From Rhizobium mesoamericanum STM3625 (GTDB lineage: Bacteria > Pseudomonadota > Alphaproteobacteria > Rhizobiales > Rhizobiaceae): 51,712 nt of DNA. Shown here piece by piece: positions 1-7,757 of the stretch (position 1 is the stretch's first letter; each line of letters opens with the position of its first letter). The notes under the pieces were generated by a model. That model saw only the letters and a program-made list of their open reading frames with translations, had not been told where the DNA came from and did no database searches. The stretch spans positions 446,986-498,697 of the forward strand of contig NZ_HF536772.1 in assembly GCF_000312665.1 (NCBI RefSeq), written 5' to 3'. The position numbers were made by a program, and so were the translations under genes.

Positions 1-1
1 C

Positions 2-55
2 GGTCTCGTCGCCGATCTGTTCGACGTCCTGCCGGAATTGCAGAAGTCGCTTTGA
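2..55 (+). CDS. etfA: Electron transfer flavoprotein alpha subunit, C-terminal end (partial)
   Basis: Only the last 17 codons and the TGA stop are in the window. The tail reads GLVADLFDVLPELQKSL, which is the typical C-terminus of the EtfA FAD-binding domain. EtfA with EtfB carries electrons from acyl-CoA dehydrogenases to ETF-ubiquinone oxidoreductase. The next gene is a 3-hydroxybutyryl-CoA dehydrogenase, and etfBA-hbdA is a familiar rhizobial order. The call rests on the short tail plus this context. Confidence 0.8.
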   Translation, partial: GLVADLFDVLPELQKSL

Positions 56-123
56 ATGGATCAGATGCACTCATTTCGCACTTGCGAATGACTGGAAAAT
101 TATCATTTTAAGGGCTACTACTT

Positions 124-149
124 CTGCCGGGCGATCATTTGCCCGGCAG
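124..149 (+). terminator. Hairpin between etfA and hbdA
   Basis: Perfect 9-bp inverted repeat CTGCCGGGC / GCCCGGCAG (124-132 and 141-149) with an 8-nt loop, followed by TTCTGTT. The stem is strong but the T-run is weak. It could attenuate read-through from etfA into hbdA rather than stop it completely. Confidence 0.5.
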
Positions 150-198
150 TTCTGTTAGAAAATGCGGCAGCGCGGGGGCGCATGCCGGGGGGTTGGAG

Positions 199-1080
199 AT
201 GAGCGCGGTGTTGAAGACGATTGGTATCATCGGCGCGGGCCAGATGGGTTGCGGCATCGCACAGGTCTCGGCAGATGCAGGCTACAAAGTCCAGCTCTAC
301 GATCTCTCCGACGAACGGGTCCAGCATGGCCTCGCCACCATCAACGGCAATCTTGCCCGCCATGTGACGAGCGGCAAGATGACAGACGACAAACGCTCCG
401 CCACCCTCGCCCTGATATCCGGCTCCGCCGACATCAACGATCTCGCCGCTTCCGATCTCGTGATCGAGGCTGCGACGGAGGACGAAAGCGTCAAGCGCAA
501 GATCTACGCTCAGGTTTGTCCCATCCTGAAGCCGGAAGCGATCCTCGCCACCAACACGTCCTCGCTCTCGATCACCCGGCTTGCCTCCGCCACCGACCGC
601 CCCGAGCACTTCATGGGCATTCATTTTATGAACCCGGTACCGGTCATGAAGCTGGTCGAACTCGTGCGCGGCATAGCCACAGAAGAGAGCACCTTCACCA
701 CCGCCAAGGAATTCGTCGCCTCGCTGGAGAAAACGGTGACGGTTGCCGAGGACTTCCCGGCCTTCATCGTCAACCGAATCCTGCTACCGATGATCAACGA
801 AGCGATCTACACGCTTTACGAAGGTGTTGGCACCGTCGATGCCATCGACACGGCCATGAAGCTCGGCGCCAACCATCCGATGGGACCTCTGCAGCTTGCG
901 GACTTCATCGGCCTCGACACCTGCCTGTCGATCATGCAGGTGCTGCATGACGGCCTGGCCGACTCGAAATATCGTCCATGCCCACTGCTGGTGAAATATG
1001 TCGAAGCCGGCTGGCTCGGCCGTAAATCCGGCCGGGGCTTCTACGACTACCGGGGCGATACGCCGATCCCGACCCGGTAA
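199..1080 (+). CDS. hbdA: 3-hydroxybutyryl-CoA dehydrogenase
   Basis: A 293-aa cytosolic NAD(P)-dependent enzyme interconverting acetoacetyl-CoA and 3-hydroxybutyryl-CoA in short-chain acyl-CoA and PHB-linked metabolism. The N-terminal Rossmann fold shows GAGQMG (residues 12-17). The catalytic region has the family blocks NTSSLSIT and GIHFMNPVPVMKLVE (catalytic His and Glu), followed by FIVNRILLPMINEA, and the C-terminal helical domain ends in the GRKSGRGFYDY block. The start at 199 follows a TTGGAG ribosome-binding site; an upstream in-frame start at 139 would add a non-conserved, arginine-rich extension and lies inside the preceding hairpin. It sits directly downstream of etfA, consistent with a shared fatty-acid oxidation role. 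Confidence 0.93.
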   Translation: MSAVLKTIGIIGAGQMGCGIAQVSADAGYKVQLYDLSDERVQHGLATINGNLARHVTSGKMTDDKRSATLALISGSADINDLAASDLVIEAATEDESVKRKIYAQVCPILKPEAILATNTSSLSITRLASATDRPEHFMGIHFMNPVPVMKLVELVRGIATEESTFTTAKEFVASLEKTVTVAEDFPAFIVNRILLPMINEAIYTLYEGVGTVDAIDTAMKLGANHPMGPLQLADFIGLDTCLSIMQVLHDGLADSKYRPCPLLVKYVEAGWLGRKSGRGFYDYRGDTPIPTR

Positions 1081-1111
1081 GACGGCAACCTTGCTAGCAA
1101 ACCATCAACGC

Positions 1112-1642
1112 TTATGCGCCCCGCGCGTCCCGCTTCGCCTGCGAGACCGCGCCGGCCTTCCTCAATCTGCCCCGCTCCATCGGACGGATGAGAGTCTTGT
1201 GCTTTGAGCTTTCGATCGAATGCATGCCCGCATGGGCCTGCCGTGTGTTGAATGCTTCGTCCTTCTCTCCTTTCGCTTCTTTTTTTCGCGCCAGCGCTCC
1301 CCGCAAATTCTCGACCATCCGAACTTTGGCGAGCATTCTGCGCCGACGGGCCTGTTCGGCATTCACGCTGCGCACGCTCATGGCCAGAACTTCAAGTTTG
1401 GCTTGCGTACCCGTGTCCTTGCGCACTGGCGTCGCCCCTTTGGGTTGCGCCTTGCCCCTGATTTCCCGGCGCTGCCTGTGCGCCTCGCTTTGCGCCCGAT
1501 CGCGCCTTTCGCGTACTCGCTTGGCGAGATCCGAGAGATCGGCATCGGACAGGTCCTGCATTGCCGGATGGTGGGTTTTCTGAACGAGCTGCCATTCGTC
1601 CGCCGTGAGCAAACGCTCCGCCTGTTTGCGCGAAATTGCCAT
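1112..1642 (-). CDS. Highly charged conserved-type hypothetical protein
   Basis: A 176-aa protein I cannot assign. It is dominated by Arg, Lys, Glu, Ala and Gln and looks largely alpha-helical or disordered, with no signal peptide, membrane segment or cysteine pair. It opens with a compact block (MAISRKQAERLLTADEWQLV) and has a basic tail, so nucleic-acid binding is conceivable but not shown. The ATG follows GGAGG (complement of 1648-1652) at good spacing, which favours real translation. It is convergent with hbdA and marks the start of a poorly coding stretch up to 3188. Confidence 0.6.
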   Translation of the reverse strand: MAISRKQAERLLTADEWQLVQKTHHPAMQDLSDADLSDLAKRVRERRDRAQSEAHRQRREIRGKAQPKGATPVRKDTGTQAKLEVLAMSVRSVNAEQARRRRMLAKVRMVENLRGALARKKEAKGEKDEAFNTRQAHAGMHSIESSKHKTLIRPMERGRLRKAGAVSQAKRDARGA

Positions 1643-2292
1643 TAACGCCTCCTACGTTGTCACAGCAATAAACTGAATTGCTTCTGTAAGGCTCGCCGGC
1701 TCCCCGGCCGGAGCGAGTTGAAGCTTCAAAATCTTGGGAGACGCGGTCTCCTTCGGCGCCCATTTGGTCAAGGCTTCAATTTTCACTAAGTGCGCGACTG
1801 CGTCTCCTTCACAACTTAGCGCCGTGCGACGAGGTCGGCAATGCGTCTTCAATATCGCTGGTCGCACGATCTCTTTCGAGGAAACACCCCCGGTTGTCGA
1901 TACTTAAGCCCCGGGCGGCCATGGCTGAACCGATGCTGGAACATTCAGGGGAGACTTTGTGAGGGCAGCGGCTTTGACCCAGCGATCCGGCTTTCGCCTC
2001 CGGGCCTTTGGCTGCACGTTAGAGCCTCCGACCGGCCGCCGGCTCCCGCCTGTACGCTACCGTCGCGCGAAATACCCAGGCAACGACAGCAGGACGATTA
2101 CGGGCATTTGGCGTGGGGAAATCGAATGGGCTAATTTCTCGATTGCGTTGGAGTGAGCCCTGTGCTGGCAGGCGGTAGGCATATGAGGAGCGGTGGAGAC
2201 CACTTGGGAATGCTCGGGTTTGGATCGGGTTCACGTCCGAGCATCCAGACCCGAGCGTAGTGTCCGACCCGGCCCGCTTAGCCATGTCGTTC
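1643..2292. other. 650-bp stretch without a convincing gene
   Basis: This stretch contains the leader of the minus-strand gene ending at 1112, including its GGAGG site. It also has a perfect 6-bp inverted repeat GGAGAC-GCG-GTCTCC (1737-1751) and a near-perfect 14-bp inverted repeat at 2212-2256. Short open frames occur on both strands, but none has a good start signal or a recognisable family. Codon bias is weaker than in the flanking operons. It may hold decayed genes. Confidence 0.5.
2212..2256. repeat. 14-bp inverted repeat downstream of the GFA gene
   Basis: Arms at 2212-2225 (GCTCGGGTTTGGAT) and 2243-2256 (ATCCAGACCCGAGC) match in 13 of 14 positions around a 17-nt loop. The loop ends in CCGAGC, which can pair alternatively with the first six bases of arm 1. 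It lies about 40 nt past the stop of the minus-strand GFA gene, so it may form a factor-dependent terminator or 3' stabilising hairpin; there is no T-run. Confidence 0.5.
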
Positions 2293-2694
2293 TCAATCCG
2301 AATGATGGATTGCCACAGCGAGAAGCGGGTCAACCCAGCGATGCCGTCGCGCTTCAAAGCCGGAATAGGTGGGAGCCGGAAAGACGGGATCGGCAAATGC
2401 CCCCACGGCGACAGCGATGTGGCCGGGAATTGCGTCTGCTTCCCAATACACAGTCGATCCGCACATAGGGCAGAATCGGAACGACACCGAACGATTGGCA
2501 TCGGATTGGCGAGTGAATTGGGTTGAGTTGCCGGAGATTGTCGTTTGCTGCCTGGCAAACCAGGCTTGACTGGCGAAAACAGCCCCGGTCCGCCGTTGGC
2601 ACTCAAGGCAGTGGCACATCGAGATCCGGACCGGTTCACCTTTGCAAACGATCTCCAGCCTCCCACAACTGCACGCTGCGCGACGAGTTCTCAT
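2293..2694 (-). CDS. GFA-family (CENP-V/GFA zinc fold) protein
   Basis: A 133-aa protein with the GFA fold. It shows an N-terminal CSCG, then the CHCLECQRRTGAVFASQAWF block, and a later CPMCGSTVYWE block. These cysteines match the zinc-binding sets of the family. Named members include glutathione-dependent formaldehyde-activating enzyme, but most homologues have no proven activity, so the substrate is unknown. The ATG at 2694 follows AGGGAG; the frame stays open upstream, but that extension is not family-like. It is divergent from the redoxin gene at 3189, with about 490 bp between. The neighbourhood is accessory-looking. Confidence 0.85.
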   Translation of the reverse strand: MRTRRAACSCGRLEIVCKGEPVRISMCHCLECQRRTGAVFASQAWFARQQTTISGNSTQFTRQSDANRSVSFRFCPMCGSTVYWEADAIPGHIAVAVGAFADPVFPAPTYSGFEARRHRWVDPLLAVAIHHSD

Positions 2695-3188
2695 GGGTAC
2701 ACTCCCTTTTGATCGGCGAGTGCGGGCATTGGCACTCGCGCCGTCCGGCTTTATCGGAATTGGGAATTGGGGTCGGGCTCCCCGAAGCGGCCGGCTATCG
2801 GCTATGGGAGCCTGACCAGCGTTGCAGCACCGATTGTAAAACCACCCTAGGACAACTGACCTATTTTGTGAAACCCCCAATCTCTCGCAATTTTCAACCA
2901 TTCACGCGAGACCTCTGCTCGCGGATTTCCCAAAACAGTATCTGTCGAGGAACTCACTGGCAAAACGGCCACAGGCGACCGGCGGGGGAGCTAGATCGCT
3001 TTTCGTGTTTACGCTTGCGCGTGGGCCGATGTGGGACCATTCTTAGGGCCGATCCTGGTGGTTCGCCAAGACGAGGTCAGGTCTGCAAAGCTTATTCTGG
3101 AGCTCGGCAGCGCCTAACGCGGTCTCGACTTCAAAACACTTGTCGTGGCGCCTTTTCTTGACTGATCCCCGCGGCGAGGAGGTTGTCC
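2695..3188. other. 494-bp divergent intergenic region with possible coding remnant
   Basis: Lies between the divergent GFA and redoxin genes and should hold both promoters; I cannot place either convincingly. At 2995-3117 (+) there is an open frame with no start codon, closing on TAA, whose end reads PILVVRQDEVRSAKLILELG. That resembles the C-terminal strand-helix end of small DUF2007-type proteins, so this may be the tail of a decayed gene. This is a weak suggestion only. Confidence 0.3.
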
Positions 3189-3869
3189 ATGTCTGCGTGC
3201 CATGTCGAACATTTGTTGCAACCGGGAGACCAAGCCCCGAACTTCGTGCTCGATGCGATCTCACGTGAAGGGAAGATCGCGCTTGATGACTTTCGCGGCC
3301 ATAGCCCGCTATTGATCGGTCTGTTTCGGGGCCTGCACTGTCCATTCTGCCGTCGCCATGTCGCGGCGATGGCACAACTCAACCCGACCCTGCACGAGAA
3401 AGGCATCGAATCCCTGGTCGTTGTAAACACCCCGGTAGAACGCGCCCGCCTCTATTTCCGTTACCAGCCGATAGCCAATCTTCTTGCCGCTTCCGACCCG
3501 GAGCGGGGTTTGCATCGCGCCTTCGGCTTGCCCGTCCTCGAGTTCACGCACAATAAAACTGACTGGCCATACAAGGTCGGAATGGACGTGGTCATGGCAA
3601 TGCGCATCGAGCGACCGGGAGAGTTGCCCGAACCCATGGCCCCGCCCAAAGCGGGTGATCTTCTCAACGAGAAGGACCAATACGAAATGACAGAAGCCGA
3701 TCGGCAGGTGAGCCTGACCGGACATATGCAGCTTGTCGGTCACTTCTTGCTCGATCGAGAAGGGGTGGTGCGCTGGAGCTTCACGGAAGTCGAAGACGAG
3801 GGGCGATACGTATGCCAGGCGCTCAACCCCGAAGAATTGCTGTCGGCAGCTTCCCAAATTGCACATTAG
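3189..3869 (+). CDS. Peroxiredoxin-like (AhpC/TSA-type) redoxin
   Basis: A 226-aa cytosolic protein of the thioredoxin superfamily. The N-terminal half reads as an AhpC/TSA domain: GDQAPNFVLDAISREGKIAL, then FRGLHCPFCRRH carrying a C-x2-C at about residues 53-56, in place of the usual single-Cys PxxxTxxC. The second half has the family's strand pattern (HFLLDREGVVRW). A role in thiol-based peroxide or disulfide reduction is likely; the substrate is unknown. GAGGAGG ends 6 bases before the ATG at 3189. A TTG at 3183 in the same frame is too close to that site. Confidence 0.75.
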   Translation: MSACHVEHLLQPGDQAPNFVLDAISREGKIALDDFRGHSPLLIGLFRGLHCPFCRRHVAAMAQLNPTLHEKGIESLVVVNTPVERARLYFRYQPIANLLAASDPERGLHRAFGLPVLEFTHNKTDWPYKVGMDVVMAMRIERPGELPEPMAPPKAGDLLNEKDQYEMTEADRQVSLTGHMQLVGHFLLDREGVVRWSFTEVEDEGRYVCQALNPEELLSAASQIAH

Positions 3870-3908
3870 CAACGACCGCATCGATCGCGGCAAATCCTGC
3901 CTTGCCGG

Positions 3909-4571
3909 CTACGACCCCACCGCACCCCTGATCAGCGCCTTGGCGTCGTCGCTGTCCCACGCGGCCGGGCCGTTCATGGCTGAGATCAGGCAGCCCTTGC
4001 CGTCGATCAGGAGCGTGACCGGCAGACCGAAGGCGAGGCCCTCCTTTTTCAGGCTATTGAACACCTCGATCGTGTTGTCGCGGTAAAGCTGCAGCGCATC
4101 GACACCGATTTCTCTGAGGAAGGCCTTCGGCTTCTCGTCGTCGCCGGTGTCGATGTTGACCGGTACGACCTGGAATCTGTCGTTGCCCAACTCTTTCTCC
4201 AGCGCGTTCAGCGCCGGCATTTCCTCGCGGCAGGGAACGCACCAAGTTGCCCAGAGATTGAAGAGCACGGTCTTGCCGGCAAAATTGTCGAGCGTTATCG
4301 GCTTACCCTCCGCGCCTTTGAAGGAAACGGTGGTGAGCCTGCGGTGCTCGTCGGGAGCAACCATTGCCGCCACCTGTCCCTTGAGCAGTGGCGCAATTCT
4401 CGCGGCGATCTCCTTTGTCGTCCCGCATTCGCCCGAAGCTGTTTGCGTCCCGCCATTGCCAGACCCGGCTTCCCTGATGTAAACCGCTGCCGCACCGGCA
4501 ATAATGCCTGCGACGGCCGCGATCCCGATCAGCTTCAGGGATGGCAGGCGCAGGGGCGTTCTTGTCGTCAT
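3909..4571 (-). CDS. tlpA: Thiol:disulfide interchange protein (TlpA-type)
   Basis: A 220-aa membrane-anchored periplasmic thioredoxin-like reductase. The N-terminus has a membrane segment at about residues 13-31. The active site is WATWCVPC (Cys111 and Cys114), with a downstream GLPVTLLID block supplying the cis-proline loop. TlpA proteins reduce cysteines needed for cytochrome oxidase copper-centre assembly in rhizobia. It is divergent from argH with only 41 bp between starts, so promoters must overlap. An extra Cys49 in the linker could anchor or regulate the protein. Confidence 0.9.
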   Translation of the reverse strand: MTTRTPLRLPSLKLIGIAAVAGIIAGAAAVYIREAGSGNGGTQTASGECGTTKEIAARIAPLLKGQVAAMVAPDEHRRLTTVSFKGAEGKPITLDNFAGKTVLFNLWATWCVPCREEMPALNALEKELGNDRFQVVPVNIDTGDDEKPKAFLREIGVDALQLYRDNTIEVFNSLKKEGLAFGLPVTLLIDGKGCLISAMNGPAAWDSDDAKALIRGAVGS

Positions 4572-4612
4572 TTTATTCTCCGAGACACGCGTTCTTCAAG
4601 GCAGGCATCGTC

Positions 4613-6013
4613 ATGGCCGACAGCACGGACACCAAATCCTCCAACCAGATGTGGGGCGGACGTTTCGCTTCCGGCCCAGATGCGATTATGGAGGAGATAA
4701 ATGCCTCAATCGGTTTCGACAAGAAGCTGTTTGCGCAGGACATCCGCGGTTCGATCGCTCACGCCACAATGCTCGCCCACCAGGGCATCATCCAGGTCGA
4801 TGATAAGGACAAGATCGTCCAAGGGCTAAACACGATCCTGTCAGAGATCGAAAGCGGCAATTTCGAGTTCTCCCGCAAGCTCGAAGACATTCACATGAAC
4901 GTCGAGGCCCGCCTTGCGACGCTGATCGGTCCAGCCGCGGGTCGACTGCACACTGCACGCTCGCGCAATGATCAGGTCGCACTCGATTTCCGCCTCTGGG
5001 TCAAGGAGGAGCTGCAGAAGACCGAGCAGCTGCTAACCAACCTGATCGCAGCCTTCCTCGACCGCGCCGAAGAGCACGCAGACACCGTCATGCCGGGCTT
5101 CACGCATCTGCAAACGGCGCAGCCCGTCACCTTCGGCCACCATTGCATGGCCTATGTCGAAATGTTCAGCCGCGACCGATCGCGCGTGCGCCACGCGATC
5201 GAACATCTGGACGAGAGCCCGATCGGAGCGGCGGCCCTTGCCGGCACCGGCTATCCGATCGACCGCCACATGACCGCCAAGGCGCTCGGCTTCCGCGAGC
5301 CGACCCGCAACTCGATCGACACCGTTTCCGACCGCGACTTCGCCATCGAATTCCTTTCGATCGCCGCCATCGCAGGCATGCACCTGTCGCGCCTGGCCGA
5401 GGAAATCGTCATCTGGTCGACGCCGCAGTTCGGCTTCGTGCGCCTTTCGGATGCCTTCTCGACCGGCTCCTCGATCATGCCGCAGAAGAAGAACCCGGAC
5501 GCTGCCGAGCTGGTGCGCGCCAAGACCGGCCGCATCAACGGCTCGCTGATCGCGCTGCTGACCATCATGAAGGGCCTGCCGCTCGCCTACTCCAAGGACA
5601 TGCAGGAAGACAAGGAGCAGGTCTTCGATGCCGCCGAGAGCCTGGAACTGGCAATATCGGCGATGACTGGCATGGTCCGCGACATGACTGTTAACACCGC
5701 GCGCATGAAAGCTGCCGCCGGTTCGGGCTATTCGACGGCAACCGATCTTGCCGACTGGCTGGTCCGCGAAGCCGGCCTTCCCTTCCGCGACGCCCATCAC
5801 GTCACCGGCCGCGCCGTCGCGCTTGCCGAGAGCAAGGGCTGCAATCTTGCCGAGCTCTCGCTTGCCGATCTGCAGGCAATCAACGCGGGTATCACAGACA
5901 AGGTCTACGACGTGCTGACGGTCGAGGCATCGGTTGCCAGCCGCAAGAGCTTCGGCGGCACGGCGCCTTCGGAAGTGCGCAAGCAGATCGCCTACTGGCG
6001 CACCCGCAACTGA
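4613..6013 (+). CDS. argH: Argininosuccinate lyase
   Basis: A 466-aa cytosolic enzyme that splits argininosuccinate into arginine and fumarate, the last step of arginine synthesis. It belongs to the fumarase/aspartase superfamily, and the signature [12 protein letters not shown] is at about residues 283-294. It also has the conserved [10 protein letters not shown] and [11 protein letters not shown] blocks. The start at 4613 (MADSTDTK) matches family N-termini; an earlier in-frame start at 4541 would overlap tlpA and add a non-conserved extension. The small lipoprotein gene and lysA follow on the same strand, a conserved proteobacterial argH-lptM-lysA order. Confidence 0.97.
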   Translation: MADSTDTKSSNQMWGGRFASGPDAIMEEINASIGFDKKLFAQDIRGSIAHATMLAHQGIIQVDDKDKIVQGLNTILSEIESGNFEFSRKLEDIHMNVEARLATLIGPAAGRLHTARSRNDQVALDFRLWVKEELQKTEQLLTNLIAAFLDRAEEHADTVMPGFTHLQTAQPVTFGHHCMAYVEMFSRDRSRVRHAIEHLDESPIGAAALAGTGYPIDRHMTAKALGFREPTRNSIDTVSDRDFAIEFLSIAAIAGMHLSRLAEEIVIWSTPQFGFVRLSDAFSTGSSIMPQKKNPDAAELVRAKTGRINGSLIALLTIMKGLPLAYSKDMQEDKEQVFDAAESLELAISAMTGMVRDMTVNTARMKAAAGSGYSTATDLADWLVREAGLPFRDAHHVTGRAVALAESKGCNLAELSLADLQAINAGITDKVYDVLTVEASVASRKSFGGTAPSEVRKQIAYWRTRN

Positions 6014-6092
6014 CCTCAACAATCAGGGTGCACAAGGCGGAGAAACTTCGCTATGAAGGTGTCCACCAGTGCCGCTTCCCAAGAGGAATTCC

Positions 6093-6287
6093 ATGCAGAA
6101 GAGCTTGCCGCAGATCGTCCGCCTGACGGTTGTTTTCGCCGTGATCGGCCTCGCCGTTGTCGGATGCGGGCGCAAAGGCGATCTCGATCCGCCGAGTGCG
6201 AACGCCACGAAGACCGGCGATTCGTCGAAGCCGACGCCACAGCCTGGCACGGCAAATAGGCCCTTCATCCTTGATCCGCTTCTCTAA
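6093..6287 (+). CDS. lptM: LptM-type small lipoprotein
   Basis: A 64-aa lipoprotein. A hydrophobic signal runs over residues 8-24, and the lipobox VVGC gives lipidated Cys25. It is followed by GRKGDL, the hallmark of the YifL/LptM family, and then a short Pro/Thr-rich tail ending in NRPFILDPLL. LptM helps the LPS translocon LptDE mature in the outer membrane of E. coli. Position between argH and lysA is the conserved location of this gene. The ATG at 6093 follows AGAGGA. Confidence 0.9.
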   Translation: MQKSLPQIVRLTVVFAVIGLAVVGCGRKGDLDPPSANATKTGDSSKPTPQPGTANRPFILDPLL

Positions 6288-6341
6288 GGCGCGCGACGGT
6301 CTTTCAGATTCGCGAGCAGCGCTTTAGTCCATTGTTTTTGC

Positions 6342-6384
6342 GCATGTCCTGTCCGAAACCGGCTCTCACGTTTGGGAGACATGC
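6342..6384. repeat. Rhizobiales intergenic palindromic element
   Basis: Arms GCATGTC (6342-6348) and GACATGC (6378-6384) flank a core with GTCCGAAACCGG. The shape and wording match the abundant intergenic palindrome family of Rhizobium, Agrobacterium and Sinorhizobium genomes (GCATGTC ... AAACCG ... GACATGC). It sits 18 bases before the lysA start and would fold in the lysA leader. Confidence 0.7.
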
Positions 6385-6401
6385 TTTAAGAGGCCACTGA
6401 C

Positions 6402-7670
6402 GTGAACCATTTCGAGTACCGCGATGGCGTCCTCTACGCCGAAGACGTTCCCGTTCCCGAGATCGCCAAGGCCGTCGGCACTCCGTTCTACGTCTATTCG
6501 ACGGCGACGCTCGAGCGCCACTATCGGGTTTTCGCCGCGGCGTTCAACGATGTCGACGCGATGGTCTGCTACGCCATGAAGGCGAATTCCAATCAGGCCG
6601 TGCTGAAGACGCTCGGCAATCTCGGCGCCGGCATCGACGTCGTCTCCGAAGGCGAGCTGCGCCGCGCGCTCGCCGCCGGCATCCCGGCATCGCGCATCAT
6701 GTTCTCCGGCGTCGGCAAGACACCGCGGGAAATGGATTTTGCGCTTGAGGCCGGCATTTATTGCTTCAACGTCGAGTCCGAACCGGAACTCGAGATTCTT
6801 AACCACCGCGCCATCAAGGTGGGCAAACGAGCACCCGTCTCCTTCCGCATCAATCCCGATGTCGACGCCAGGACGCATGCGAAGATCTCGACCGGCAAGA
6901 AGGAAAACAAGTTCGGCATTTCCTGGGAGCGTGCCCGCGCCGTCTATGCCCGCGCCGCGACCCTGCCCGGCATCGAAGTAACGGGCATCGACATGCATAT
7001 CGGCAGCCAGATCACCGAACTGCAGCCATTTGAAGACGCCTTCAAGCTGCTTCGCGAGCTGGTCGGCACGCTGCGCGCCGACGGTCACAACATCCATCAC
7101 GTCGATATCGGCGGCGGACTGGGTATCCCCTACAAGGAGGATAACAACCCGCCACCGCTGCCCGATGCTTACGCCAACATCGTCAAGAGCCAGTTGCGCG
7201 AGCTCAATTGCAAAATCGTTACCGAGCCTGGCCGGCTGATCGTCGGCAACGCCGGCATTCTGGTGACCGAAGTCATCTACGTGAAGGATGGTGGTGAGAA
7301 GACCTTCGTCATCGTCGACGGGGCGATGAACGACCTCATCCGCCCGACCCTTTACGATGCACACCACGAAATCCGCCCCGTCGTGATCTCGGCGGCGAAC
7401 GCACCGCGCATCAAGGCTGATGTGGTCGGTCCCGTCTGCGAAACAGGCGATTTCCTGGCGCTCGACCGCGAGATGGCGATGCCGAAACCCGGCGATCTCT
7501 TCGCCATCTCGTCCGCCGGTGCCTATGGGGCGGTCCAGGCCGGCACCTACAACAGCCGTCTTCTCGTGCCCGAAGTGCTCGTCAAAGGCAGCGATTTCCA
7601 CGTGATTCGTCCGCGCGGCACCTATGAAGAGCTGATCGGCCTCGATTCCACCCCCGCCTGGTTGGATTGA
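6402..7670 (+). CDS. lysA: Diaminopimelate decarboxylase
   Basis: A 422-aa PLP enzyme converting meso-diaminopimelate to lysine. The PLP lysine is Lys60 in CYAMKANSN. Further family blocks are HIGSQI, the glycine-rich DIGGGLGIPY, EPGRLIVGNAG, and GPVCETGDFLA, which supplies the catalytic Cys; this last block is CETGD rather than the more common CESGD. The start is a GTG at 6402 preceded by AAGAGG. The gene belongs to the argH-lptM-lysA cluster. Confidence 0.97.
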   Translation: MNHFEYRDGVLYAEDVPVPEIAKAVGTPFYVYSTATLERHYRVFAAAFNDVDAMVCYAMKANSNQAVLKTLGNLGAGIDVVSEGELRRALAAGIPASRIMFSGVGKTPREMDFALEAGIYCFNVESEPELEILNHRAIKVGKRAPVSFRINPDVDARTHAKISTGKKENKFGISWERARAVYARAATLPGIEVTGIDMHIGSQITELQPFEDAFKLLRELVGTLRADGHNIHHVDIGGGLGIPYKEDNNPPPLPDAYANIVKSQLRELNCKIVTEPGRLIVGNAGILVTEVIYVKDGGEKTFVIVDGAMNDLIRPTLYDAHHEIRPVVISAANAPRIKADVVGPVCETGDFLALDREMAMPKPGDLFAISSAGAYGAVQAGTYNSRLLVPEVLVKGSDFHVIRPRGTYEELIGLDSTPAWLD

Positions 7671-7757
7671 TCCCCCTCCCGGAAAGCATCACTTTTTGGC
7701 GAAGAACCGTGAAAAACCGGCATTGACCGGCGCTTGCCCTCGCCTTCGCCACAAAGA

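Noticed and set aside
1652..1867. A 71-codon minus-strand open frame just upstream of the charged hypothetical gene
   Set aside because: Starts with GTG, has no convincing ribosome-binding site and no recognisable pattern; kept only as part of the intergenic description.
2019..2666. A long minus-strand open frame overlapping the GFA gene in another frame
   Set aside because: It is antisense-frame shadow: the GFA frame has the family motifs and ribosome-binding site, this one has neither.
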